Assembly: GCF_949987535.1 (NCBI RefSeq)
Contig: NC_080082.1
Span: 33,578,011-33,642,010 of the forward strand
Direction of reading: 5' to 3'
DNA: 64,000 bases
From: Balaenoptera acutorostrata
Lineage: Eukaryota; Chordata; Mammalia; Artiodactyla; Balaenopteridae
A program made the position numbers and the translations under genes. Position 1 is the first letter of the stretch; every line of letters begins with the position of its first letter. Shown in pieces: positions 22,336 to 34,609 of the stretch. The notes beneath the pieces were generated by a model. That model was not told the origin of the DNA. It did no database searches and worked only from the letters and a program-made list of their open reading frames with translations.

Positions 22336-23845
22336 GGGAAGCTTTGCAGTCATTATAGATTGAAGTTATAAAACCTTCCATTTTGAAAAATCTCAGAACC
22401 CCCTGATGTAGTAAAGATAGTTGGGAGGTCACCCACCAACGCTGTAGGGTTACCCTTAGACCAACTCCAAGGCCAGGAGGAGAATGGACAGAGCAGCCAA
22501 GACATGGAAACCTATTTAATGCAATGGTGAGAAACCCAGCCTAGACTATCACCACTGCCCTGGCTGGCTCCAGTGCTCCCACAAATCATCTGAAAGGCTA
22601 AATCATGTTTAAATCCCTCTGATTGTGACCACCGGGAACCATGAAGGACACTCACGCATAATTTACATACTGCCAAGCTCCTAAGAGCCTCTAAATAAAG
22701 CCCCGGAGGGCCCCCGGTCACTATTTTTGAGGAGAAGGACATCAAGTGACAGATTAAATCGAGTCTGCTCCCTCAACGCTGGGGAAAAAAGAAACCTCAC
22801 TCTCTGCTCGCTGACATCCGCGACTGTCTTAAACTGCATTTGCTGTCAGATGCTTCCCAAGGAAGCCGATGTTACACCGAAAACGGGTACACATGTGCTA
22901 TTGTCTCTCCCGTTTTACACAACAGCTCCACCGCTAACAGGTATCTTGGCCCAGACTCTTTCATTCTTTTTCCAGATTCTAACCATAAAATGTGTTTTAA
23001 TCTCAAAGCACAGGGGAAGGGGGGTGGTTCACAAGAGCACTTTGCATTCCACCAGTAAATGTTAAATTACATTTGGTCACAACATGGTTATAATACTAAT
23101 ACTAAGTTGGTCCATGCAGCAGTCACCAGAGGTTTTGTATCCAGAATGGACCAATTACTGGGGAGAGCAGGACAGACTGATAGGAGGATTTTTCCATCCC
23201 ACCCATTAGATTTGGCTACAGAATGGTCTACTGTAATGACCATGATTAATTTTTTATAATCTGACAAAAATGAAGAGCAAAAAAGCCATAAATGGGCGGT
23301 CTAAGTAAACACTGTAAGTGATTTAGACCTTTCAAGCAGCCCAAAGAAAAACAGCACCCGTTTTATTGTTTTGTTTTCCGCACAACTCAGAGGAGATCAC
23401 ACCATCAAAAAGACAAATATGTGAGCCAAATTAAACAACCAGGTGCATACAGCCTGGCACCTAAGCAACAGGCCACTTACATGGCCACTGGTGCTTACGA
23501 ACCTTCTAGAAGCATGAAGATGATCTGCCCCTGGCCCAAAGGACCCACATGCAAAACAGGGCTTGAGTACACGCACAACCTGCTCTAGTTTCAATCTTCT
23601 TTATTAGTTGGGACTTCCTATTAGAATGTTAGAAATACCCTAAGGTTATGCACTGTTTTACCCTTGCTCCTATACTGTTCCCCTCAGCCCAACACTGAGC
23701 CAGGCAATAATAACAGGCTCCCAGGAAATAATCTGTTTGATTAATTGTCTGTAAGCAAGGACAGGAATGATAGTGTTTGTTTCACAGCTGTTATTCCCCA
23801 TGCCTCACATGTTACTCTGTAGAGTGAATGAATAAATAGATAAGT
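22336..23845. other. Gene-free, mostly unassigned
   Basis: No gene. The end (about 23690-23845) has an L2-like ACTGAGCCAGGCAATAATAA segment leading into the GGAT array. Otherwise nothing recognised. Confidence 0.4.
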
Positions 23846-23871
23846 GAATGGATGGATGGATGGATGAATAG
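23846..23871 (+). repeat. (GGAT)n tetramer array
   Basis: About five GGAT units with minor interruptions. Confidence 0.85.
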
Positions 23872-23924
23872 AGAATGATATTTTAGCCATATTGTATCAT
23901 TTGATTCCCACAACAAGCCTGTGA

Positions 23925-24150
23925 GGTAATAACAATAGTAGTTAACACTTACGTTGTGCTAATTATATACCAGCCACTATTCTAAATTCTTCATACATAT
24001 TAACTCTTTTAACCCTCAAGAGCTCTATGAAATAAGGACTATTATTATCTCCATTTAACAGATGAGAAACTGTTAGAGGCAGATGGAGGTCACATTGCTA
24101 GGAGGAGGCAAAGCTCAGTCCTTGCTGGATGCTCTTAAGCTCTGTGTTTC
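23925..24150 (-). repeat. MIR SINE, reverse
   Basis: TTATATACCAGCCACTATTC, TTCATACATATTAACTCTTT and CTCCATTTAACAGATGAGAA read as a near full-length reverse MIR. A weaker MIR-like tail continues to about 24310 (AGAGCCAGGATGGGAACCCC). This is the last interspersed repeat before the SALL1 domain. Confidence 0.75.
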
Positions 24151-24310
24151 CTCTGCATTAGCTGCACTTGATGGAGCAGGAAACAGAGGCTAGTGAAATT
24201 AATTTGAACAAAGCTACCCATCACATGGGTGCACACCCAGGACTGTGTTCCCAGGACACCATCATATGACAGAGCCAGGATGGGAACCCCAAGAGCCTGA
24301 CTCCAACGCT

Positions 24311-26229
24311 CAAGCGGGACATGTGAATAAAGCTGGTCCGTGGCAAATATCTGAGATCAGGAGAGGAGAGATTGTCAAGGGGGGCTGAGCTAAGAGGCTG
24401 GTTTTCTCAGCAACTGTTCTCCCAAACTGGAGGTACTAGGGGGTCCAGGATGGAAAGAGAAAATAAAAACAAAGCTGGAAAATGTTTCCACCCCAATTCT
24501 CCTGAAATCTTTTTGTTTGGGTTGGAGAAGGAGAGATCTGCTGGCATCTTCCCGTTTGGGGGCCCTGGGAAAAGGCCACAGCAAGTTTCTAGCCAAGTTC
24601 TAAGCAAAAGTTATGTCCATTACAACCTGCGCGAGATTCTGAGGAAGGCTTCCAGGGATTGGGTTTTACTATAAAGTATGTCAAAGAGTCTGGGGGCGGG
24701 GGAACCCAGGATGAAAGAATGGAGGCCGAGACAGAATGAGAATTATAAATGGGAAGAGGAAGAAGAAGTTGGAGCTAGTTTCTGACATGACTGTGAAGGT
24801 GTTGATGGTTTCAGGATTGTAACTTAAGAGATAATTGCCTCTGTTTTGAGAAGGCACAAGGAAGCAGGGAGACACAGTTTTGGAATTAGGAAATTTTAGT
24901 CTCTTAAATGTAAAACTCCATGTTAAACTGGATATTAAGTTGGAAAGAATTGTAACTGTGGCTAGAGAGATGAGGATGAACATTGGGAGAAAGAAATATC
25001 AGTGCAACAATTTAGAAAATTTCCGTGAGCTGGAAAAGGTGAAAGAAGGAGAAGAGAGGGGTGGGTTATCCCCCCCCCCCACCCTTTTTTAACTCATCAC
25101 ACATAAAGGATGCAGATTTGAACTGCACCGGATGGATGAATTGAACTTTGCTGTGGGGATGGGGTAAAGCTACAACTCTGACTCACTGCAGCCCCAAGAA
25201 GAAACACCTCTCTCCCTCAGAGAAAGCCCTTTCTCAGTAGAGAGAAATATTCCCTAAGAAAGTCATAGCTCAGCTGAGACTTGTGGGATTTGTAAATTAC
25301 CCATAATGTGAGTGACAGTTCAGCCTTGCTCACAGGCTGCCAGGCAGACAAGGGCCAGGACCCCAGGATGGTTCTGAAACTCCATGTGGCCATTTGATTA
25401 ATCAAACAGAAACCAAACGGTGCTTTCTTCTCTGAACACTGACCAAAGAGAAGCCATCAAGGAGCAAGGTCTCACCGTATGCAGCTTTTTGTAAAACCAA
25501 GATGCACCTCTCTCTGGGTATTGTCGATCTGTTCTTTTAAAAAGGGACCTTTTGCTAGAGAAAGAGGCAGAATATATATATATATATATATATATTATGT
25601 ACATATATTATATATGTACATAATATATACATATATGGTTGAAGTTTGTTGCAAGAGATTTGCTAAATTAGTTCATCTAGGCGTCCCATAGGGAGGTCAT
25701 TGGAGCGGATCTCTTTTATGAATGAAAATGAGCTTCCTGGCAGACCCCCCCAGTCACACCCTGAAATGCACACAGAGTCCAGGGCTCCAGAGATCTCACA
25801 CCTATTCCCAACATATAAGATATAAGAACTGATTACTATTCACTGGATCCAAAAGTCCTACTTCTTGAGCTCAAAGATGGGAATAAATCTGTGAGCCCTG
25901 CTGGGCTTTCTGGACATCCTCCTAATAGGTTCCAGGAATTAGCTACACTCTATTGCATGGTGATGGGTTTTTTTTTTGTTTTTTTTTTTCACGCTCAGAA
26001 AACCGCAAAGGGATTTTAACCAAAAGGAAGCAAAGGTTTTCTTTTTATAAATTTGATTAGTCTTTTTCACTTTCTCTACCTCGATACATTTCCTTTGGGA
26101 GGCATTTTATACCCGGAGACCCCTTAGCGAGGCACTGTTGCATGCAGGGCGCAGTGAATTTAAGCGCAAGATGCTCAGTGTAGACGGAAAGTAAAAAATC
26201 ACAGGCACTTGCGGTCGCCAGCGAAGTCA
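24311..26229. other. Gene-free approach to the SALL1 domain
   Basis: No interspersed repeat recognised. It contains a C10 run near 25070-25081, the AT palindrome at 25571-25637 and a T-rich stretch at about 25970-25990. CG content rises from about 26100. Confidence 0.5.
25571..25637. repeat. (TA)n tract with perfect long palindrome
   Basis: A (TA)n run passes into arms 25589-25607 and 25611-25629. These are 19-base perfect reverse complements around the loop TTA. It can extrude as a cruciform. It is not an RNA terminator or hairpin gene by any other sign. Confidence 0.9.
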
Positions 26230-29200
26230 GTTTCTAAATGCCGGCTTGCAGATGGCCCTGCAAGAGAAGAAAGACGAAGTTTGCCAGTAGTGTGGGACCC
26301 TTGGCTGAGATGCGCGCGGCTGGTTACCCAGCCCGCCCTCCGCTCGCCACGGCTGAATTTCCCGCCGGAGCCGGCGCCTGGGCGCCTGGTCCCCGCGCTG
26401 CACCCGGCGCCGGTCTGGAGATAGCCCTTGGCTGCGGGCGGCGGGTTCCCCCAGAAAGTGCGCCTTTTCGCCGCCGCCGGGATTTGGCTGCTGGAGAGCC
26501 AGCGCGCCAAGCGCTCGCGGCAGAGTCTCCGCAGGGGCCGGGGGTACCCACCTGAGCCTGCTCCCCCAGGCCTCGGGTTCGAAGCCTCTCCAGTGGCCGA
26601 GGAGAGATTAGGATTTGAGCGACAGCAGTTCGGTTAAGGAAGGAGTTTCTGAAACTCTCGGGGAAGCGAAGGACCGGGGCTTGGAAAATAAGCGAGCCTA
26701 CGGTGGGCTTTCCAAACTTGGTCTTTGCTTTTTATCATTTTTCCTGCCCCCTCCTCCCACCACTCTGGCCCCAACCCTGGGAAAGAGCTTAAGGGCTAGG
26801 GTACTAGCCAAGTCAATCCTTCCTCCTCCCCCCGCCCCAACTTTCAGACAAGAAAAATATAAATAAATCCCAAGGGTGCTTAATGCGGGTGCATTCAGCC
26901 GCCCGCATCCCAGCACACGCCACCGCCGCCACCACTGCCACCACCCACTCCGTCCCTCCCACCTCCGGGTAGGGGAGGGACTGGGAACCTGATCTCCGGG
27001 CTCCTGCCCCTAATATTTCCCCATCAATAATGTTGATACCATCGGTGTACCTCCACCCCCGCCCCCGGGACGCCGCGGCCGCCTTTTCGCCGCTTTCTGC
27101 TTGGCACCAGAAAACGAAACCTCCTCTCCTGCCCTCCTAACTTCGGCCGGGGGGCCAGCGGGGCCTGAGGCCGGGGGGCTGAGGAAGCAGGGGCGCGGGG
27201 CAGGGCGAGTGGGGCCGACCTTCAGTTCAAGGGTAGTAGAGTGTCCAGCCCGCGCCGGCGGAAAGAGAAGGAGCGTCCCGGGCCCAGGCCAGGCCTCATT
27301 CCAGGCTCCATCCCAAACCCGGGGTCACACTGGGCCGGAATAAGGTCGTTTTGCGGGTGGAAGAACCAGGCCTCAGAAAAAGGGAGGCTCAACACCCTCT
27401 CCCCGTCCCAGGATCAGGGGATGAAGGGGAGAGGCCTGGAAACCCCTTCGCTGGGAATTCGGCTGTGGCCCGAAGCCTTGGGGCCCAGCCCTTCGGCCCA
27501 GACCAACCCACCAAGGACTCCGTAGGTGTTGGGAAAACTGAGGGCACGTGTTGGTACAAACACAGGCATCAAGCCCCCCAGATGTGAGTTTCCACAGCTC
27601 GCCAATCGCCGCCCCCGGGTGCGGTTCCTGTCGGCCCACGAGGTCACGACCCTGGCGCAGCCGCTGCCTCACTTCGGGCCACCCCCATTCCTTGACGTGG
27701 AGCAGCCCCTAAGTGCCAGGCCCGTCAGTCCGAGCTCCCCAGCAGCTGCCCCACCTAAGGCGGGGACCCGCGACCCCCAGTAGAGCGCACAGGTCTCTTG
27801 AATGAGCAGGGCGTGGGGATGGGCTCCAGCTGTGGCACCTCGCACTCCCAGCCTTCTTTCGACCCGCTCAAAAGTGCAAATCGACCCCCACTCTCTCTCC
27901 GTTTTTATTAATTTAAGTATTTCTCTGCCTCGCGGCACACGAAGCCTCACCCGTGCGCCCTGGCAGTGCGGCGCCCGTGTCTGCGAACCACGGAACTTGG
28001 GCCTGAGACAATGGCCCGTAATTGATGTATTGCCGTCAACAATAAAGACCAATTCTCCTCTCCCGGCCATTCCGACCATTCCCCTCCTCCCATCCCCCCT
28101 CCTCCACCTTCCCTCTCCTCTCTCCGGGCCACAGAGGAAAAAAAAACAAACAAGAAATTAGCGGGGGACGCTGCGCACGGAGCGAGACCCCTGCCTCTAC
28201 GCCTTCGAGGACGCAAAAGAACGAAAAAAGTTATTAAAGTTTGGATCTCCCCAATTAATTCGTCTCTGTTCGCCCATTTTTAATTAAACATCGCGAAGCT
28301 GCTTTTGCGTGTGCATTTCGTTTGGTTGGTTGTTTTGGTGTTTGTTTGGGGGGGGGAGCGAAAGCTTCCCCCCCCCTCTTAATCTTAATCACACATAGAG
28401 CAAGTAACGAACACGTGCGAAGCTACCCCCCGAGAGCTTCCCGCGGAGCACGCGGCGCGAACCGGGAAGAGGGGTTTGCGGGATCGCCAGCTCCGCTTGG
28501 TTCCTGGCAGCACGCGGTACCCGGGAGACCCGGACTTTCAAGAAGCCAAGATTGTTAGAGACGGATGCGGGGCGGCTCCAAACGCGGGCATAAGCGGAGA
28601 AGCGAGTGTGCAAGTGCATACGGCCGCGTTGGTGTACCTGGGAGAGCGCGGGTTGGGGTGTCTGCGAGGATCACAGTTTGCGGAGTGTGTGTGGGGGGGG
28701 GGGGAGGGTTTACACGTGCTCCTGCACACTTTCCCGGGTGTCTGGGGGAAGCGAGCGGCTCGCACCCCAGGAGCACGCAGATCCATCTTTGCCGAGGAAT
28801 CTCTTTAAATATTCAGTGAGAAATAATGGCATTTGAAGCACCACCTACGGAAACATTATTATCTTCATTCTTCAACATCAGCCCCACTGATGGCTTCGTT
28901 TGTCTTTTTATCAAAATCTACTGTAACCAACAGGACCTGGGGAGAAAGAGCGAGGGGCAGAGGGTGTGTGTGTGTGTGCGCGTGTGTGTTAGGAACCGAG
29001 CGAGGGCAGAAGAGAGGAAAAATAAGCGGGAGAAAAGGTGAAGAAAGGGCGAACAAGGAGAAAGGAGAAGTTATACCAAGAAAAATAAAGTCGCCAGGAG
29101 GAAAACAGAAACATTCACCCGCACACAAAAGATTTAGGTTTAAAAAAAGGGGGGGGGACGCAAAGAAGCTAGAGAGAGTCATGGGGGAGCGCAGTAGGGT

Positions 29201-29340
29201 CCGGAGTACCCGAAACTCTACCCGAAGATTGGTGCCCACTTCGCGCGAACCGACTGCGTTCCTCTCCAGACTCCAGGGCGCTCCCGAATTGGGGCGTCCT
29301 TATGAGCCCTCTCCTTTCCCGATCGCGAGATAGGGCAGGG
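26230..29340. promoter_or_regulatory. CpG-rich domain upstream of SALL1, distal part
   Basis: CG dinucleotides are frequent through most of this stretch, very unlike the flank before 26.1 kb. Interspersed AT-rich islands (about 28015-28050, 28220-28300 and 28800-28930) carry TTAATTAA and ATTAAA words and look like embedded conserved elements. I see no splice-supported gene. Long open frames on both strands are expected here because GC-rich DNA is poor in stop codons. Role as extended promoter, shore or Polycomb-type CpG domain is inference from the usual chromatin of developmental regulators. Confidence 0.55.
28348..28376. repeat. G9/C9 inverted repeat in the CpG domain
   Basis: G9 at 28348-28356 and C9 at 28368-28376, with a further A:T pair, enclose a 9-base loop. 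It can form a 10-base-pair hairpin or a slipped structure. Confidence 0.8.
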
Positions 29341-30854
29341 ATTGTGTATCTGCACCCCCCTCCTCCCCATTACTCAACCGAAGTTTAGTTTGTCCCTCGG
29401 GCGCAGGACTTCGGGAACCTTGGAGCGAGGAGACCCTGAGGCGCGAGGGGGAAGAGCTAGGCTGAGACGAGGACTGAACCTCAGGTTCGCGGGCGCCCGA
29501 GCCCAGCGGAGGGAGTGCGGACCCCGGGATCCCCATTCCGGGCTCTGGGGCTCGGGTGGGGAGGCTGCATCCCAGCCTGGGGAGATGGAGCTGGTGCGAA
29601 AAGTTTGGGCGCCGCTGTCGGCAAGTGCCTGAGAGGTGGAGGCGAGCTTCTGCCGGGCCAGACAGCTGCGGAGGAGGACCCCCCGCTTTCACTCCCGGCT
29701 CAGCTCGGCCACCTCGCCAGGAGCCTGGGGCACGGCCCCCTCCCCCAGGTCGGGGAGCCCAGGGGTCTCGGGGACTGGCCTTGCCCGGAGCCCGGCGGGG
29801 CAGGCCCGCGCCTCCCGAGGCCAGGGGAGGGTTGCAGCGTGCTGGGTAAGCGGCAGCCCCTCCCCTCCCCCCGGCTGGAGCTGAACTCGGATCCCAGGCC
29901 GGTCCCCGCTCGCCGCCCGCCCCGGGATCTGCGGCGCCACGGCCGCCACCGCCTCCCCGCGGAGTGACGCACCCTGCAGCCAACCCGGGCAGCCGAGGGG
30001 GAGGTCCGGGAGGGGTCCTGGGCGGAGCCGGGCCGCCCCCTTATCCCACGGGCTCGGGGCCGCTTCTCCCGAAAACTTCAGCCCTAATTGTCCTGGGAAT
30101 GTCCGAGGTAGAGAAAGGGAGCGAGGGAGCAAGCGAGAGGCTGGAGGATCGGGGCCCTTTGAGGAGGATCGGGGTGGCGGGAGAGCTGCCCCTCCCCCCC
30201 AAAGCCCCAAACCCGTCATGTTCCCAAACCTTTCCTTGGTCCTCTTCTCCGCGCCCCGCGAACCCGGGATCCAGGGGATGGAGAACTCGGGGCGAAGGAG
30301 CGCCGAGCCAGGCGGCGAGCGGGAGGGAGGCCTGGCCGCGGGCGGGAGGCGGACCGGCGTGGGGCTGGCTCTTCCCCACTCGCTTATTTTTTTTTTTTCA
30401 ATGGGTGTGGGGGTGGGCTGCTTTCTGGGAGCTCTTAAAGAAACGAAGAAACACTCAAGAAACGGGACTTCCTCCCCCCAAATCCCGCCACGGGACTCCC
30501 TCCCCCCGCGGGCCGGCGCGCCTAGCGCCGGAGTTGGGAAGTTCGCCGCGCGCCGGCAGCCCGGGTCCCCAGGCCCCGCCGCCCGGCCCCACCCCCCACC
30601 CGGGGAGGCTTAATTCCGGGGAGGGCATGCTAATTTGGGTCGGCCCAGCCCTGGATGGGGGGGCCGAGGGAGGGAGGGGGGCTCAGGCCGGGGTGCCTGG
30701 TGCGCAGAGGCGAGGAGGCAGGCCCCCGCTGGCCCGGCCGCGGAGTCCCTGGCGGTCGCGAAGAGGGTTAACCCAGTGTCGGGCGGCGCGGCGCGCAGAG
30801 CCAGCCCCGCGGCCGGCTTATTGGGCCAGCGCGCGGAGAGACAGGGGTCTGCAG

Positions 30855-30980
30855 CAAATCACGAACTAATTGATTAAGGCGAGCGGGTTTGAATAGCGCT
30901 GGCCCGGTGCCAATCGCCTTTCAAAGAGCCCCTCTATGATTAATCGCAATGCATTATTGATAATCATAATTATAGCAGGA
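30855..30980 (+). promoter_or_regulatory. AT-rich homeodomain-type motif cluster just upstream of SALL1 exon 1
   Basis: Inside the CpG island sits an abrupt AT-rich block with CTAATTGATTAA near 30864, a CCAAT box at 30910-30914, CTTTCAAAG at 30918-30926, and TGATTAATCG, ATGCATTATTGA and TAATCATAATTATA at about 30937-30974. TAAT/ATTA cores are homeodomain targets in general, and human SALL1 transcription has been reported to be activated by SIX1. Which factor binds here is inference. Confidence 0.5.
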
Positions 30981-31011
30981 CACATGCGCGCTGCGCCCGG
31001 GGCCGGGGAGC

Positions 31012-31066
31012 CGGGGAGGGGGCGGGCGGGCCGGCGGGCGGGGGGAGCCGCCGCCGCCGCCGCCGC
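31012..31066 (+). repeat. G-rich run and (GCC)n triplet tract 70-130 bases before the SALL1 ATG
   Basis: A run of at least four G3+ groups (about 31012-31046) is followed directly by about 6.7 units of GCC (31047-31066). The G-run can form a quadruplex on the + strand. The triplet tract is of the kind that varies in length between individuals. Both probably fall in the core promoter or 5' UTR. Confidence 0.6.
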
Positions 31067-31125
31067 TCGATTTCCGTAATTTTGAGAAGATTTTTTTTTA
31101 GTAATTTTTTATTCTGCCCCAGCTG

Positions 31126-31388
<263 letters not shown>

Positions 31389-33095
31389 TAATTTTCAATT
31401 TGCCTTTGCTGGGCTTCCCCCCTTGCAACGGGGAAAGCAAACACTTCTCTCGGCAGGATCTTTCCGGAGTTGTTGGGTCCTCCTGTGGGGAGGAGAGAGG
31501 GCACGCCGGCCTTGCTTCTCCGTCCCGGCTTTTCCGCCAAGCTGCGGCAGGGGCCCGGGTGCCCGGCGGGGCGCGGGTGCGGGCAGAGGCCGTCGGCCCC
31601 TGCCTGCGCGGGGCTCCACGGGCTTCCCGGCCCGCGCCCGGGGCCCCGGCCTGGCCTCCGCCGCCCTGGCCCTGCTGCCTGAGGGAAGGAAGTTTACTTT
31701 GTGCTCTGGGCTCAACTCGGAACGTGGGGGGAGCTCCCTGCGTCGCGCTCCCCCTCCCCCCAACGTTCCCACTCCTCCTGGGCCCGCACCGCGGAATGGG
31801 GTGCCTTTGGGAGTTCGGAGCTGCAAGAAGATGGGGACCTGTGTTGGGGCGCCCGCGCCTGACACACCGGGGTGGAGGCCGGAGTGGAGAGTGCTCTTTG
31901 CTGCTGGGTGCTCCCCAGACTGAGTGCCGGCAGACGGGGCAACAAAGTGTCGGGGTCCGGCTACCCAAGTTTATCCCAGCATCTCTTCTCCCAACGCATG
32001 CATCCCCCGCGCCCCCAAGAAATCTTTAAACTCGGTTGGCTCCCGCTGAGGATCGTGGTACCTTGTACTTCCAGGAGTCGTAAGGGTCGTTTTTTCCAGA
32101 GTTGGGGGGCTATCTAGCCACGAGAGAATCCCCCTAAAACAGAGGCACTAGCTTCTTAGATGGAGACGACAACTGAGGGATCCCGAAGGGAACGAACAAG
32201 TCCAGAACAAAGTTTGTGTTAGGGAGCTAAGGCCGAGAGTGGGAGAGATCCGGGCAGGGAATCGGGGGTACAGAGGGAGGACACCTCGAATCCTTCCTTA
32301 TTCCTAAAGGTGTTTCACTTTAGGGGCCTCCGAGCTCCCAGGCCCAGGGCCAGAGGCGATGGAGCGGTGCTCGGGCTCGGTTCCCCGGGCACAATGTTTG
32401 CCCCTCGGCTGCGGAAGGACGAGGGGCAACCCCCAAGCGGTCTCCGCGACTCGGGATGCTCCAGTCCCGGGCGTCATTTTGGGGTGTGGAGGAGGGAGCT
32501 GGACCCCGATAGGGCTCCAAAGCGTGCCCTTTGGTCGGCACCTCTGTCCCCTAAACTCTACGGCCGCCCGGGCCCCAAGGTCCCGGGGTCCTTCCTGAGA
32601 GGCCTGCTTCTCAGCAGAGCTGGGGCGCAGGGACCCGCGCAGAACCCAGGCAGAGAAGCGAAGGGACTCCCACCCCCTAAACCCCGACTGTCCTGAAAGG
32701 GGACTCCTGGCGTGGGGGGTCTCTTAAGAAATTGGGGAGAACAGAGACCGATTAAGGAATTTGTTTACAATATTTGCTCCCTCCACCCCAGTACTTTCTC
32801 GAGCTTCAAGCCTCACCCAGAGCCTCTGCGATTTCTCAGTCCTCTGAGAAGAACCCCTGATCCCCGCTTTCCACCCCAGGCGAGACCGGGTAGTCGAGGT
32901 ACAGTGAGGTGAATTACCCAAGGCCGCTGCCACGGTATTTTTCTGGGTTTTCTCAGCTGGTTTCTTCTGCATCTCACTCCCACACCCATCTTTCCTAAAG
33001 TTTCTGGTGAGACCTTCCTCACAGTAATACTGTTAAAGTTAACAGTTTGTAGAGGACCAAACCTCATGGGAGGAGAGGCAAGAGTTTTGTAAGTC

Positions 33096-33116
33096 TTTTT
33101 TTTTTTTTTTTTTTTT
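33096..33116 (+). repeat. Poly-T tract in SALL1 intron 1
   Basis: About 21 T. The flanks show no SINE body and no target duplication, so this is a plain homopolymer. Confidence 0.85.
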
Positions 33117-33378
33117 AATAAATGTGTACTGATTTTCTATATTTTCAAAAAAGAAAAAATAAAGGCTCAGGCTTCCCGGAGAATTGATGCTTGCTAGATC
33201 TTTGCCTTTTTCCTGTCGCCTTCTGAATCCGGAGTTTTTAATAGTTAAGGCTTCTCATAAAGCGATAGCATAAAAGGAGTTCACTACCTCTGACCATTAT
33301 TATTTATTAGGACTGTTTTTTTTTTTTTTTTTAGTTTATTTGAGCTTTGAGGTAAGTTAGTTAAGTCACAGAATCAAG

Positions 33379-33450
33379 TTTCCTTTCTTTCTTTTTTCCC
33401 TTTCTTTTACTTTTTTCCTTCCTTCCTTCCTTTCTTTTTTTTCTTTTTTA
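33379..33450 (+). repeat. Polypyrimidine TTCC/TTTC tract
   Basis: More than 70 bases almost purely C/T with CCTT units. It is capable of triplex formation. Confidence 0.85.
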
Positions 33451-34587
33451 TCCCCAAAAGCTGGTTCATTGTCCTAAGAGGCAGTAAACTGTTAGGGGCA
33501 CCGTAGGAAACACTCGCCTCCCAGCCCCCTTTCTCACCTCTCCCTACCCCCCTCCTTTTCTCCAGTTGTAATGGTTTTAGATTATGACTGTTTTTACATG
33601 GTTGAACAATAAGTTTAGGAGAAGCTGCCTAGAGGGTAGATTTTGTAATAGGGTTACAGGATTTAGTATGTTGTAATAATATTAGTACACAACTAATCCT
33701 CCTCCATGTCTGATTTACAGGAGGGCCTTACACACTCCAGTTCTTTTTATTTGGGAATAGTTGTGAGCTACAGAGAACTGAGAGATCATGACTTGTCTCC
33801 AAGTTACCTTTAAAAAGTCACCACCTTTCATGCAGTATATTCAGCAACCCATTCTTCTATCCACCCAGAAAATACACTTCAAAGAGTTGTCGGGTTCTGT
33901 TTTTTGGTTTGCCGGTTTGTTTTAATCTACACACAATTGTTAAATTTTTAGAAGATAAACCTTTCCTTAAACAATGTGGTTCCTTTTTTTTCTATCTTGA
34001 GATGGGCTTACAATATGGCAAATGAAATGCTGAACATACCAAATGAAATCTAGTCGGCGGTGCCCTTAGCAGATGCTAGCACCTCCAATTTCGTGACCTC
34101 GGCCCAGAGTGGGAGCTAGAAAAGTTTGTAGACCCCAGTTACCACAGCCCTGAAGGAGCGACTCCCAAGGCCGGGAGGAGCCAGGCTTGCTGTGCTGCAT
34201 GTCACGCCTGTGTGTGTTTAAGTGTGTGCGCGCGTACAAAGAAAATCCCAGCCAGGCTCAGCAGCCCCGAGGATAACTTCATCGGAACAAGTTCAAGAAA
34301 ACAAGATTATTTGGTCAGTCTTAACGATGTTCATATTTTACTTCTACTTTTGGTGCAGCTATAAAACCCTAAAATAAACTGGGGAATTTTTCTGTTTCCT
34401 ATGAAACCAAGATTTTGGCACCTTACTTGTCTCTTAAATGATATTCAACAAGTCTCGAATTACTTGTAGAAAGATGACTGCCATTGGGAAAATTATTTAC
34501 CGAGATAAATAATTCTGAGGAAAGGGCACATTAGAATCTAATGATTTTATATGTGGGTTCTTTACTAGAGGTTTGGATTTCAGAGGG

Positions 34588-34609
34588 GTGTGTGTGTGTG
34601 TGTGTGTGT
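34588..34609 (+). repeat. (GT)n microsatellite in intron 1
   Basis: Eleven GT units. Confidence 0.95.
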
